Shown here: piece after piece, positions 1 to 6,326 of the stretch
Numbering within the stretch: position 1 is the first letter of the stretch
How the letters are laid out: each line of letters opens with the position of its first letter
NCBI GenBank assembly: GCA_964580105.1
Contig: CAZOJJ010000084.1
Span: 1 to 8,988 of the forward strand
Length of the DNA stretch: 8,988 nucleotides
From: CAZOJJ01 sp964580105
Lineage (GTDB): Bacteria > Bacteroidota > Rhodothermia > Rhodothermales > Rubricoccaceae
Direction: 5' to 3'
The notes under the pieces: model-generated
Seen by the model: only the letters and a program-made list of their open reading frames with translations
Database searches by the model: none
Told to the model about the DNA's origin: nothing
Program-made: the position numbers and the translations under genes

Positions 1-1086
1 ATCACGGCGACGCCGGAGGGCCCGAAGCACCTCAACCTCGACATCACACGCGCCCAGATCGAGCAGCTCGGCGACGACCTCGTCCAGCGCACGATCCCGC
101 CGATGGAGAAGGCGCTCAAGGACGCCGGCCTCTCGAAGGACCAGATCGACGAGGTCATCCTCGTCGGCGGCTCGACGCGCATCCCGAAGGTGCAGGAGGT
201 CGTCGAGGCGTTCTTCGGGAAGAAGCCGAACAAGTCGGTCAACCCGGACGAGGTCGTGGCCGTCGGCGCAGCCATCCAGGGCGGCGTCCTCTCGGGCGAG
301 GTCAAGGACGTCCTCCTCCTCGACGTGACCCCGCTCAACCTCGGCATCGAGACGCTCGGCGGCGTGATGACGACGCTCATCCCCGCCAACACGACGATCC
401 CGACGCGGAAGTCCGAGACGTTCTCGACCGCGAGCGACAACCAGCCGTCGGTCGAGATCCACGTGCTCCAGGGCGACCGCGCGATGGCCGTCGACAACCG
501 GACCATCGGCCGCTTCCACCTCGACGGCATCCCGCCCGCCCCGCGCGGCATCCCGCAGATCGAGGTCACCTTCGACATCGACGCCGACGGCATCCTCTCG
601 GTCTCGGCCAAGGACAAGGCCACCGGCAAGGAGCAGTCCATCCGCATCGAGGCCTCCTCGGGACTCACCGAGGCAGAGATCGAGCAGATGCGGAAGGCCG
701 CCCGCGAGCACGCCGCCGAAGACAAGCAGCGCAAGGAGCAGATCGACAAGCTCAACACCGCCGACTCGCTCATCTTCTCCTCCGAGAAGAACCTCAAGGA
801 CTACGGCGACAAGATCCCGGCCGACAAGAAGGCCACCATCGACGCCGCCCTGGCCCGGCTCAAGGAGGTCCACGGCAACAAGAACATCGACGAGATCGAC
901 TCGGCGATGGAGCAGCTCAACGCGGCCTGGAGCGCCGCGAGCGAGGACCTCTACCGCGCCCAGCAGGCCGAGGCCACCGGCGAGACGCCGGACGCCAGCG
1001 CCGCCGAGGCGGCCACCAACGGCACCGTCCAGGACGCCGACTTCGAGGTGGTCGACGAAGGCGACGCCAACAACGAGGCGGCGTAA
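1..1086 (+). CDS. dnaK: Chaperone protein DnaK (Hsp70), C-terminal part; 5' end outside window
   Basis: The open frame runs from base 1 with no start in the window and ends at TAA 1084-1086, giving 361 codons. DnaK is the ATP-driven cytosolic Hsp70 that works with DnaJ and GrpE in protein folding. The visible part starts late in the nucleotide-binding domain (ITATPEGPKHLNLDITRAQI matches the E. coli region near residue 285 by memory). It carries the phosphate-binding motif ILVGGSTRIP and the interdomain linker VLLLDVTPL at about nt 307-333. The substrate-binding beta domain follows (GIETLGGVMTTLIP, FSTASDNQ, PQIEVTFDIDADGIL), then the helical lid. The tail is alanine/glutamate-rich and ends DADFEVVDEGDANNEAA, an acidic end like other bacterial DnaKs. 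Nothing looks broken. An internal ATG at 103 is in frame but is not the start. Family assignment is very secure. Confidence 0.98.
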   Translation: MTATPEGPKHLNLDITRAQIEQLGDDLVQRTIPPMEKALKDAGLSKDQIDEVILVGGSTRIPKVQEVVEAFFGKKPNKSVNPDEVVAVGAAIQGGVLSGEVKDVLLLDVTPLNLGIETLGGVMTTLIPANTTIPTRKSETFSTASDNQPSVEIHVLQGDRAMAVDNRTIGRFHLDGIPPAPRGIPQIEVTFDIDADGILSVSAKDKATGKEQSIRIEASSGLTEAEIEQMRKAAREHAAEDKQRKEQIDKLNTADSLIFSSEKNLKDYGDKIPADKKATIDAALARLKEVHGNKNIDEIDSAMEQLNAAWSAASEDLYRAQQAEATGETPDASAAEAATNGTVQDADFEVVDEGDANNEAA

Positions 1087-1109
1087 TCGCTACCCGCTGC
1101 ACTTTTTTG

Positions 1110-1144
1110 CCGCGCCCGGGCTGAGCTTTTCGGTCCGGGCGCGG
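1110..1144 (+). terminator. Hairpin after dnaK, possible terminator
   Basis: A perfect 10-bp GC stem, CCGCGCCCGG (1110-1119) against CCGGGCGCGG (1135-1144), has a 15-nt loop and starts 24 nt after the dnaK stop. A run of six T lies just before the stem (1103-1108), not after it, so this is not a classical Rho-independent terminator on either strand. Its position still makes transcript-end formation or 3' protection of dnaK mRNA the likeliest role. Confidence 0.45.
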
Positions 1145-1242
1145 TCGTTCCCGTGCAAGGAGAAAGGGGCCCTCACCTCACGGGTCACTTGAGACCCCCG
1201 GGTGTGTTCCAGCATTTCCGCAAGTCGTTGTCCACAGAGCCC

Positions 1243-1273
1243 TTGCGTTTTTGCCCCCGGGGTCGCAACTTTA
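1243..1273 (+). promoter_or_regulatory. Putative promoter (TTG / CAACTTTA) before the umuD leader
   Basis: TTG at 1243-1245 is followed after 20 nt by CAACTTTA (1266-1273). This fits the Bacteroidota pattern TTG-N19-21-TAnnTTTG except at the first and last bases of the -7 box. Transcription would begin near 1280, just before the long hairpin starting at 1282. I saw no LexA-box-like palindrome over it, although umuDC operons are normally SOS-controlled; LexA operators in this lineage may be unfamiliar. Confidence 0.4.
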
Positions 1274-1279
1274 AGGCAC

Positions 1280-1430
1280 CACAGAACTGAGCGGGGCCGG
1301 GTGTGGCGATTGTCCGGGGGGACGACAACCAGCGCCCGGCCCTGCCGTTCTGAGGCGGCCTCGTCCGAGGCCCGCCCTTCCCTACATCCGATTCCGGCGG
1401 AGGCTCTCTGGCAGCTTCCGCCGGTTTCTT
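1280..1430 (+). ncRNA. Candidate structured RNA or leader upstream of umuDC
   Basis: Three hairpins lie in series. The first spans 1282-1352. Its outer stem CAGAAC/GTTCTG (1282-1287 with 1347-1352) is separated by a small internal loop from an 11-bp stem (1291-1301 with 1335-1345, core GGGCCGGG/CCCGGCCC). A TGG/CCA and a TTGTC/GACAA step (1310-1314 with 1324-1328) lead to the apical loop. The second hairpin is GGCCTC-GTCC-GAGGCC (1357-1372), extended by three pairs past a bulged C. The third is the terminator-like hairpin 1394-1424. A promoter-like sequence ends seven bases upstream. It does not resemble 4.5S/SRP RNA, tmRNA or RNase P RNA to me, nor 6S RNA, because the ends do not pair with each other. 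It may be an independent small RNA or a cis-acting attenuator for umuD. Expression is not shown. Confidence 0.4.
1394..1430 (+). terminator. Intrinsic-terminator-like hairpin before umuD
   Basis: An 11-bp stem with one G-T wobble (CCGGCGGAGGC 1394-1404 with GCTTCCGCCGG 1414-1424) has a 9-nt loop and is followed by TTTCTTTTCC. This is the most terminator-like sequence on the + strand in the window. It ends about 19 bp before the umuD ATG, so it would act on a leader transcript or separate small RNA, or form part of an attenuation switch. Confidence 0.6.
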
Positions 1431-1443
1431 TTCCCCGTCCCCC

Positions 1444-1899
1444 ATGGAACTCCGCGCGCTCGATCCGCTCCGGATCACCGAGATCGCCCCGTGCGCCTCG
1501 GGCCCCTCGCACCCCCTCCCGCTCCTGCTGGCCCGCATCCCGGCCGGCTTCCCCTCCCCCGCCGACGACTACGTCGACAAGACGCTCGACCTCAACGAGC
1601 TCATCGTCAAGAACCCGATCGCCACTTACCTCGTCGCCGTCGAGGGCGAGTCGATGGTGGGTGCGGGCATCCACCCGGGCGACGTGCTGGTGGTGGATCG
1701 GTCCATCGAGGCGCAGAGCGGGCACATCGTCGTGGCGGCGCTGCACGGCGAGTTGACCATCAAGCAGATCCGCGTACGCGGGCGGACGGTCTGGCTCGTC
1801 CCGGAGAACCCCCTCTTCGAGCCGGTCCGCGTCACGTCCGAGATGGACTTCGAGGTCTGGGGCGTCGTGACGCACGTCATCCACGCCCTCGCGCACTAA
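1444..1899 (+). CDS. umuD: UmuD, LexA-type self-cleaving subunit of DNA polymerase V
   Basis: This 151-residue peptidase family S24 protein matches UmuD in length and motifs. In the known family, RecA-filament-stimulated self-cleavage turns UmuD into UmuD', which joins UmuC as translesion polymerase V. Visible here are the cleavage site Ala34-Gly35 in ARIPAGFPSPADDYVD, the nucleophile Ser70 in VEGESMVGAGI, and the general-base Lys107 in GELTIKQI. The C-terminal end VWGVVTHVIHAL matches E. coli UmuD. The ATG at 1444 is chosen because it gives the usual short arm before the cleavage site; no clear Shine-Dalgarno precedes it. There is no helix-turn-helix domain, which separates it from LexA. umuC follows 68 bp downstream on the same strand, so the two form an operon. 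A terminator-like hairpin just upstream may regulate it. Confidence 0.96.
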   Translation: MELRALDPLRITEIAPCASGPSHPLPLLLARIPAGFPSPADDYVDKTLDLNELIVKNPIATYLVAVEGESMVGAGIHPGDVLVVDRSIEAQSGHIVVAALHGELTIKQIRVRGRTVWLVPENPLFEPVRVTSEMDFEVWGVVTHVIHALAH

Positions 1900-1923
1900 C
1901 GGCGGGTGACGCAGCGTGGGCAC

Positions 1924-1961
1924 GGGGCGGGGCCGTCCTTCCGGACGCCCTTCCCCGCCCC
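1924..1961 (+). promoter_or_regulatory. Strong hairpin in the umuD-umuC gap
   Basis: A 9-bp pure GC stem, GGGGCGGGG (1924-1932) with CCCCGCCCC (1953-1961), encloses a smaller hairpin CGTCC-TTCC-GGACG (1934-1947). It ends 6 nt before the GTG start of umuC and could hold the start region closed, lowering or coupling UmuC translation. There is no T tract, so termination is unlikely. Confidence 0.5.
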
Positions 1962-1967
1962 TCCGCC

Positions 1968-3368
1968 GTGCTCTTCGCCCTCGTCGACTGCGCCAACTTC
2001 TACTGCTCCTGCGAGCGGCTCTTCGACCCGTCACTCCGCCACCGGCCCGTCGTCGTCCTCTCCAACAACGACGGCTGCGTGATCGCGCGGACGGAGGAGG
2101 TCAAGGCGCTCGGCGTCCCGATGGCCGCCCCCTACTTCCAGTGGAAGCAGGCGCTGGCCGACGCAGGGGTGGCCGTGTTCTCCAGCAACTACAGCCTCTA
2201 CGCCGACGTCAGCCGCCGCGTGATGCAGACGCTGGAGACGTTCACGCCGGACGTCGAGGTCTACTCCATCGACGAGGCGTTCCTCGCCTTCCCGGCCGAG
2301 CCGGGCCGCCCCGATCCGCTGGCGCAGGCCCGCCTCGAAGGGCTCGCCCGGGCGATCCACGAGCGCGTCTACCGGTGGACCGGCATTCCCGTCCGCGTCA
2401 GTCTCGCTCCGACCAAGACGCTCGCCAAGATCGGAATCGCATGGGCGAAACGGCGCGCTCGGGCCGGCGAGACCCCAGCCGTCTGCCTCGGTACGGGCGC
2501 CGACCTCGACGCGGTCCTGGCGCGCGTGCCCGTCCGCGACGTCTGGGGCATCGGCTGGCGATGGGCACCCCGTCTGGAGGCGAAGGGAGTCGGCACGGCC
2601 CTCAAGCTGCGCGACCTCGACGACGGCTGGGTGCGGAAGCACCTCCACGTCGTCGGGCTGCGGCTGGTCTACGAGCTGCGGGGCGTGAGCTGCCTGCCGC
2701 TGGAGCGCGCGCCGTCGCCCCGGCACAGCGTCGTCCGAACCCGCTCTTTCGGCCGGGCCGTCACGGACGCCGAGGCGGTCCGGGAGGCCGTCGCCGCGCA
2801 CGCCGCCCGGGCGGCCGAGAAGCTCCGCGCCGAGGGCCTGCGGGCGGGCGCCCTCCACGCCTTCGCCACCACGAAGGGGCACGGCCCCGGCCCGCACATC
2901 CACGCCGCCCACGCGGTCGCCGTGGACCCACCGACGAACCACACGCCGGCGCTCATCAAGGCCGCCCTCCGCGCGCTCGACGCGTGCTACCGCGAAGCGC
3001 CGCCGGGCGGGCCGCCCTACCGTTACAAGAAGGCGGGCGTCGTCCTGACGGCACTGACACCTTCTCGGCAGACCTCGCTCTTTCACCCCGAAAACCCCGC
3101 GCTCGACGCCCTCTACGACACCGTGGACCGGCTCAACGCGCGGATGGGGCGACGCACGGCCGTCTTCGCAAGAACGGGCGTGCGGCCTCAGCGCGCGAAA
3201 CCGGACTGGGCGATGCTCCGCGACCACCCGCACGCCGCGTACACGACACGCCGGTCCCACCTGCCGGTGGCGCGAGCGGATAGGGAAACGCCCCCGACAT
3301 CCGAAGACGTCGGGGGCGCTGCGTGGCGGATGGAGGCGGGCGTCACGCCGCCACCGCGTCGGGGTTGA
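1968..3368 (+). CDS. umuC: UmuC, Y-family DNA polymerase V catalytic subunit
   Basis: UmuC is the error-prone translesion polymerase that works with UmuD'2 and RecA. The GTG at 1968 is chosen because the next residues (LFALVDCANFYCSCERLFDP) align with the true E. coli N terminus; the frame is open further upstream but that is a shadow of umuD. Catalytic metal ligands are Asp7 (ALVDCANFY) and Asp102-Glu103 (YSIDEAF). Other family blocks are RPVVVLSNNDGCVIARTEE, SSNYSLYADVS, VSLAPTKTLAKIG and the helix-hairpin-helix-like VWGIGWRWAPRLEAKGVGTA. The usual UmuC end (TTRRSHLPVA) is reached about 30 residues before the stop. The extra tail (from RADRETPPTSEDVGG) translates across a terminator hairpin of the opposite strand and overlaps the convergent gene by 26 bp. 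That makes 466 residues against about 422 in E. coli. Function call secure; tail relevance unknown. Confidence 0.96.
   Translation: MLFALVDCANFYCSCERLFDPSLRHRPVVVLSNNDGCVIARTEEVKALGVPMAAPYFQWKQALADAGVAVFSSNYSLYADVSRRVMQTLETFTPDVEVYSIDEAFLAFPAEPGRPDPLAQARLEGLARAIHERVYRWTGIPVRVSLAPTKTLAKIGIAWAKRRARAGETPAVCLGTGADLDAVLARVPVRDVWGIGWRWAPRLEAKGVGTALKLRDLDDGWVRKHLHVVGLRLVYELRGVSCLPLERAPSPRHSVVRTRSFGRAVTDAEAVREAVAAHAARAAEKLRAEGLRAGALHAFATTKGHGPGPHIHAAHAVAVDPPTNHTPALIKAALRALDACYREAPPGGPPYRYKKAGVVLTALTPSRQTSLFHPENPALDALYDTVDRLNARMGRRTAVFARTGVRPQRAKPDWAMLRDHPHAAYTTRRSHLPVARADRETPPTSEDVGGAAWRMEAGVTPPPRRG
3281..3318 (-). terminator. Terminator of the DUF892 gene, inside the umuC 3' end
   Basis: Read on the minus strand, CGCCCCCGACGTC pairs with GATGTCGGGGGCG (13 bp, one G-T wobble) around a TTCG loop, the very stable cUUCGg tetraloop, followed by TTTCCCTAT. 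It begins 25 nt after the minus-strand stop at 3343. The tetraloop has the right sequence only on this strand, which supports minus-strand use. It lies wholly within the coding frame of the umuC tail (residues about 441-451). Confidence 0.7.
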
Positions 3369-3855
3369 CGACCTGCATGGCGATCTGGTTCAGGAGTTCG
3401 TCCGCCTTGCCCTCCTCGTCGAGGATCTGCTGGAGGAGGCGCGCGTCGTCGGTGCGGCCGAGGCGCTCGGCATAGGTGCGGACGCACCCGTAGCCGGCGA
3501 TCTCGTAGTGCTCGACGCGCTGTGCGGCGGCGATGAGGCCGGCGTCGCGCACGGCGTCGTCGCCGTCGGCGTCGATGATGTCCTGGCCCTCCTTGACGAG
3601 GCCCTTCATGGCCTGGCAGGTCTCGCCCGAGGGGTCCTGGTCGAGGCCGCGGAAGATCTGCTCGAGGCGTTCCTTCTGGCGCTTCGTCTCCTGGAGGTGG
3701 TCCTGGAAGGCGCGCTTCAGCTCCGGGTGCGCAGCGGCCTCGGCCATCTTCGGCAGGGCCTCGATGAGCTGCGTCTCGGCACTGTAGAGGTCCTTGAGCT
3801 GGGCCACGTAGAGGTCGTTGAAGTCGTTGAGCGTGGTGGAATGGAAGAGAGCCAT
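3343..3855 (-). CDS. YciE/YciF-family (DUF892) ferritin-like protein
   Basis: This 170-residue protein aligns along its whole length with E. coli YciE/YciF from memory. Shared blocks are LKDLYSAETQLIEALPKMAEAA, LKRAFQDHLQETKRQKERLEQI, AMKGLVKEG, VRDAGLIAAAQRVEHYEIAGYG and ILDEEGKAD. The family folds as a ferritin-like four-helix bundle. Candidate metal ligands visible are Glu27, His53, Glu56, Glu115, His116, Glu118 and Glu147-Glu148. No enzyme reaction is firmly established for the family; it is linked to stress responses and often called a putative ferroxidase. The ATG at 3855 gives the normal family length. The gene is convergent with umuC (26-bp overlap of reading frames) and divergent from the gene at 4018. 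Its terminator is at 3281-3318. Confidence 0.93.
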   Translation of the reverse strand: MALFHSTTLNDFNDLYVAQLKDLYSAETQLIEALPKMAEAAAHPELKRAFQDHLQETKRQKERLEQIFRGLDQDPSGETCQAMKGLVKEGQDIIDADGDDAVRDAGLIAAAQRVEHYEIAGYGCVRTYAERLGRTDDARLLQQILDEEGKADELLNQIAMQVVNPDAVAA

Positions 3856-3986
3856 GGCGGTAGAGAGGCAAGCGTGAGGGGACGGTGGGAGGCGCCCTGC
3901 CTGGGGCCCGTCCGCTCCTACCGGAGCCCCGGTGGGCTGTTTCTAGGGATTGGCCTGAAAGCCGGGAACGACTCCAGCGCGGAGCC

Positions 3987-3994
3987 TATCTTGC
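3987..3994 (+). promoter_or_regulatory. -7-like element before the 4018 gene
   Basis: TATCTTGC lies 24 nt before the ATG and resembles the Bacteroidota TAnnTTTG box. No TTG is seen at the expected 19-21 nt upstream, so support is partial. The 162-bp divergent gap 3856-4017 also holds an 8-bp hairpin (3917-3924 with 3929-3936, one wobble, loop AGCC) followed by CTGTTTCT, of unknown use. Confidence 0.35.
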
Positions 3995-4017
3995 CCCGCT
4001 TCTCTCCCCTGCTCCCG

Positions 4018-4536
4018 ATGGCCAAACACCCCCCCGCCACCACCTTCCCCGAGGTCACCGGCACCAGCCTCGACGGCGTCGAGTACACCCTCCCGGCCGA
4101 CTTCCGCGCGCCCTGGAACCTCCTCGTCATCACCTTCCACGACGACCTCGACCGGCTCTCGGACAAGTGGGTGCTGCTGGCCGAGCGGATCGCCGAGGGC
4201 TCCGGCGGGCGCCTGGACGCCTACGAGCTGCCGCTGGTGGGCAAGGGCTTCCGCGCCTTCAAGAGCATCGTCAACGCCAGCATCGAGATGAAGAACGAGG
4301 CAGACGCCGCCGAAAAGGCGCGGACGATTCCGCTCTACCTCGACCGCGACAAATTCCGGAAGGAACTCGGGCTCAAGAACAGGGACACCGTCCACGTCCT
4401 GCTCGTCTCGCGCGACGGGCACATCGCCTGGCGCAGCGAGGGCGCGATGACGCCGGACACGATCGCCGGGCTCGAACGGATCGTCGAGGAGCAGCTGGGC
4501 GAGCGGGACGCCGAGGCCGGGCCGCCCGCCGGTTAA
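4018..4536 (+). CDS. Uncharacterised protein, possible cysteine-free thioredoxin-fold (redoxin-like)
   Basis: This 172-residue protein has no signal peptide or membrane segment and is likely cytosolic. I do not recognise a named family. The opening FPEVTGTSLDGVEYTLPADF followed by APWNLLVITF resembles redoxin/AhpC-TSA starts (substrate-like loop, then a first beta strand). The later TVHVLLVSRDGHIAWRSEGAM resembles the strand and turn near the end of thioredoxin folds, where 'DGxI.WR..G' is common. IPLYLDRDKF could carry a cis-proline-like segment. The protein has no cysteine at all, so it cannot do thiol chemistry; binding, scaffold or chaperone roles fit better. The frame is open far upstream to 3508, but that part is antisense to the DUF892 gene. 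The ATG at 4018 is preferred because the -7-like box TATCTTGC precedes it and the redoxin-like similarity begins right after it. Its stop shares TTAA with the stop of sugE. Confidence 0.8.
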   Translation: MAKHPPATTFPEVTGTSLDGVEYTLPADFRAPWNLLVITFHDDLDRLSDKWVLLAERIAEGSGGRLDAYELPLVGKGFRAFKSIVNASIEMKNEADAAEKARTIPLYLDRDKFRKELGLKNRDTVHVLLVSRDGHIAWRSEGAMTPDTIAGLERIVEEQLGERDAEAGPPAG

Positions 4537-4859
4537 GCGGCGAGCTTGAGACCGACGATCCCCGTCACGATCAGCGCGATGCACGCCAGCCGCGCGGCCG
4601 TCCTCGGTTCACCGAAGAGCACCAATCCGACGGCCGCCGTGCCTACGGCCCCGATCCCTGCCCACACCGCGTAGGCCGTCCCGACGGGCAGCGCGCGCAC
4701 GGCCAGCGAAAGGCCGTAAACGCTGACGGCCATCGCCGCGAGCACGCCGAGGCTGGGGAGGAGCCGCGTGAAGCCCTCGGTGTACTTGAGCCCGACGGCC
4801 CAGACCGTCTCGAAGAGGCCCGAGACGATCAGGACGAGCCAGGCGGTGTTCGTGCTCAT
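4533..4859 (-). CDS. sugE: SugE/Gdx-type small multidrug resistance transporter (guanidinium exporter)
   Basis: This 108-residue membrane protein has four hydrophobic helices, the normal SMR size; these proteins act as dual-topology dimers in the inner membrane. The first helix carries the essential Glu17 in LIVSGLFETVWAVGLKYTEGF. WAVGLKYT together with LPVGTAYAVWAGIGAVG is the signature of the SugE/Gdx subgroup, known to export guanidinium in exchange for protons, rather than the EmrE drug-export subgroup. The start ATG (complement 4857-4859) overlaps the pyrC stop as ATGA, so sugE is the second gene of a pyrC-sugE operon and probably translationally coupled. I see no guanidine riboswitch. 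The operon with dihydroorotase has no obvious metabolic logic. Its stop shares TTAA with the convergent gene, leaving no room for a terminator between them. Confidence 0.93.
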   Translation of the reverse strand: MSTNTAWLVLIVSGLFETVWAVGLKYTEGFTRLLPSLGVLAAMAVSVYGLSLAVRALPVGTAYAVWAGIGAVGTAAVGLVLFGEPRTAARLACIALIVTGIVGLKLAA

Positions 4860-6151
4860 GCGTCTGCCTCGACGAGCTGGCCGTGGTTGTAGACGGCCCA
4901 CGCCCGCCCCACCATCGGCGCGCCGACGAACGGGGTGTTCTTCGACTTCGAGTGGATGTGCCGCGCCTCGAACGTCCACTCGGTGTCCGCGTCGAAGATC
5001 GTGAGGTTGGCCTCGGCGCCCTCCTCGATCACCGGCACGCCGAGGCGGAGGATCTCGCGCGGGGCGACGGTCAGCTTGTAGACGGCCTCGGCGACCGAGA
5101 GCACGCCGGGGCGGATCAGCTCGCGGCCCGTCAGCCCCCAGGCCGTCTCCAGCCCGAGGATGCCGAACGGCGCGGCGATGAACTCGACCTCCTTCTCAAA
5201 CGAGGCGTGCGGCGCGTGGTCCGTCGCGACGGCATCAATGGTCCCGTCCTTCAGCCCGGCCTTGATGGCCTCCACGTCGGCGGCCGTGCGGAGCGGCGGG
5301 TGCATCTTGGTGTGCGTGTCGTACCCGCTGGTTTCGACGGCCTCGTCGGTCAGCGTGAAGTGGTGGGGAGCGGCCTCGGCCGTGATCGGGATGCCCTGCG
5401 CCTTCGCCCGGCGGACGATCTCGACGGCCTTCGCCGTGGAGATGTGGCAGACGTGGACGTGCCCGCCGGTGAACTCGGCCAGCAGCGCGTCCCGCGCGAT
5501 CATGGCCTCCTCGGCGAGAGCGGGGATGCCGGGCACGCCGAGCCGCGTGGCGACGGCGCCCTCGTGCATGTGGCCGTGGTCGGCGTTGAGCGTGAGGTCC
5601 TCCTCGTGGCCCAGGATGGGCTTGTCGAGCGTGCGGGCGTATTCGAGCGCGCGGCGCATGAGCCCGCCGTGCTGGACGGGCGACCCGTCGTCCGAGAACG
5701 CCACCGCGCCGCCGGCGGCCATGTCGCCCAGCTCGGCCAGCGACTCGCCCTTGCGGCCCTTCGAGACGGCGCCGATGGGATGCACGTCCACCGGCAGCCC
5801 CTCGGCGCGCTTGCGCACGAACTCGACCACGTCGCGCGTGGCGATGGGCGGGTCGGTGTTGGGCATGCAGGCCACGCCGGTGAAGCCGCCGAAGGCCGCC
5901 GCGCGGGCGCCCGTCTCGATGGTCTCCTTGTGCTCCTGCCCCGGCTCGCGGAAGTGCACGTGCATGTCGAACCAGCCGGGCGAGAGCAGCTTGCCCGAGG
6001 CGTCGTAGATCGGGAGGCCGTCCGCCTCGAGCGCGTCGCCGAGGCGGGCGATGCGGCCGCTGACGATGAGCACGTCGGCGCGGCGGGTGGTGCCCGTGCG
6101 GGGGTCCAGGAGCGTGCCGCCGGTAATCAGAAGGTCGGGCATGAGGGGCAT
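4856..6151 (-). CDS. pyrC: Dihydroorotase, pyrimidine biosynthesis
   Basis: This 431-residue class I-type dihydroorotase closes N-carbamoyl-aspartate to dihydroorotate in UMP synthesis, in the cytosol. With M1 at 6151, metal ligands and family motifs are His64 and His66 (DMHVHFREPG), Asn98 (MPNTDP), Asp154-Asp155 (FSDDG), His182 (GHEED), His236 (HVCHIST) and Asp311 (ATDHAPH). A later block reads KMHPPLR where relatives I recall have KMNPPLR; an Asn-to-His change at residue 284 is unusual but I cannot judge its effect. Two ATG codons are possible (6151 and 6142). I chose 6151 because the truncated duplicate at 7520 keeps the ATG at this position but has ACG at the other. The frame is open back to 6280, but those residues have no family similarity. 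sugE follows with a 4-bp overlap. Confidence 0.96.
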   Translation of the reverse strand: MPLMPDLLITGGTLLDPRTGTTRRADVLIVSGRIARLGDALEADGLPIYDASGKLLSPGWFDMHVHFREPGQEHKETIETGARAAAFGGFTGVACMPNTDPPIATRDVVEFVRKRAEGLPVDVHPIGAVSKGRKGESLAELGDMAAGGAVAFSDDGSPVQHGGLMRRALEYARTLDKPILGHEEDLTLNADHGHMHEGAVATRLGVPGIPALAEEAMIARDALLAEFTGGHVHVCHISTAKAVEIVRRAKAQGIPITAEAAPHHFTLTDEAVETSGYDTHTKMHPPLRTAADVEAIKAGLKDGTIDAVATDHAPHASFEKEVEFIAAPFGILGLETAWGLTGRELIRPGVLSVAEAVYKLTVAPREILRLGVPVIEEGAEANLTIFDADTEWTFEARHIHSKSKNTPFVGAPMVGRAWAVYNHGQLVEADA

Positions 6152-6200
6152 CGAGCGAGGGCGTTGCGCAGGTGCCGGAAGGTAGCGACGCCTCCCCGAC
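6022..6200. repeat. Direct repeat copy A: pyrC 5' end plus promoter region
   Basis: These 179 bp match 7391-7570 in the same orientation, with about 85-90% identity by eye and one single-base indel. They cover the first ~40 codons of pyrC and about 50 bp upstream. Weaker similarity continues towards the peptide gene: GTTCAGACGA here against GTTCATACGA in copy B. Confidence 0.9.
6179..6184 (-). promoter_or_regulatory. -7-like element of pyrC
   Basis: On the minus strand TACCTT lies about 28 nt before the pyrC ATG at 6151. The same motif and a surrounding 22-bp block are identical in the duplicated copy (7549-7570). A TTG exists upstream on the minus strand but about 24 nt away, longer than usual spacing. 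Confidence 0.4.
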
Positions 6201-6271
6201 CTGCGCGACAAGGAGGTAAGCGGACCCATGTATCTGTTCAGACGAGCAAGAAAAAAAACCTTATCCGCTCC

Positions 6272-6299
6272 TTGACACACACGTACCCCCCTCTATTAT
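6272..6299 (+). promoter_or_regulatory. Promoter of the first small peptide gene
   Basis: TTGACA (6272-6277) and TATTAT (6294-6299) are spaced by 16 bp, a near-consensus sigma-70-like pair. Read in Bacteroidota style it is TTG-N19-TATTATCT. An A8 tract at 6251-6258 lies just upstream like an UP element. Transcription would start near 6306, about 20 nt before the ATG at 6327. The local sequence is clearly more AT-rich than its surroundings. Confidence 0.65.
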
Positions 6300-6326
6300 C
6301 TGGCTACACTAACCCTTCTAATTCCG

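Noticed and set aside
1228..1236. TTGTCCACA, similar to a DnaA box
   Set aside because: A single copy one base off consensus in GC-rich DNA, without a cluster or AT-rich unwinding region, is not evidence for an origin.
1090..2034. 314-codon minus-strand frame across the umuD region
   Set aside because: Arg/Asp-rich shadow of umuD, with no family similarity and no plausible start context.
1916..3283. Long open frames overlapping umuC (455 codons on + and 409 codons on -)
   Set aside because: Low-complexity Arg/Pro/Gly shadow translations of umuC, whose own frame carries the polymerase motifs.
3917..3936. Hairpin with CTGTTTCT tail in the divergent gap
   Set aside because: It looks terminator-like on the + strand, but no + strand gene ends there, so no role can be assigned.
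3508..4017. N-terminal extension of the 4018 gene in the same frame
   Set aside because: It is antisense to the well-supported DUF892 gene and crosses the divergent promoter region.
6152..6280. N-terminal extension of pyrC back to 6280
   Set aside because: The extra residues do not match dihydroorotases and include the promoter region; the duplicate copy supports the start at 6151.
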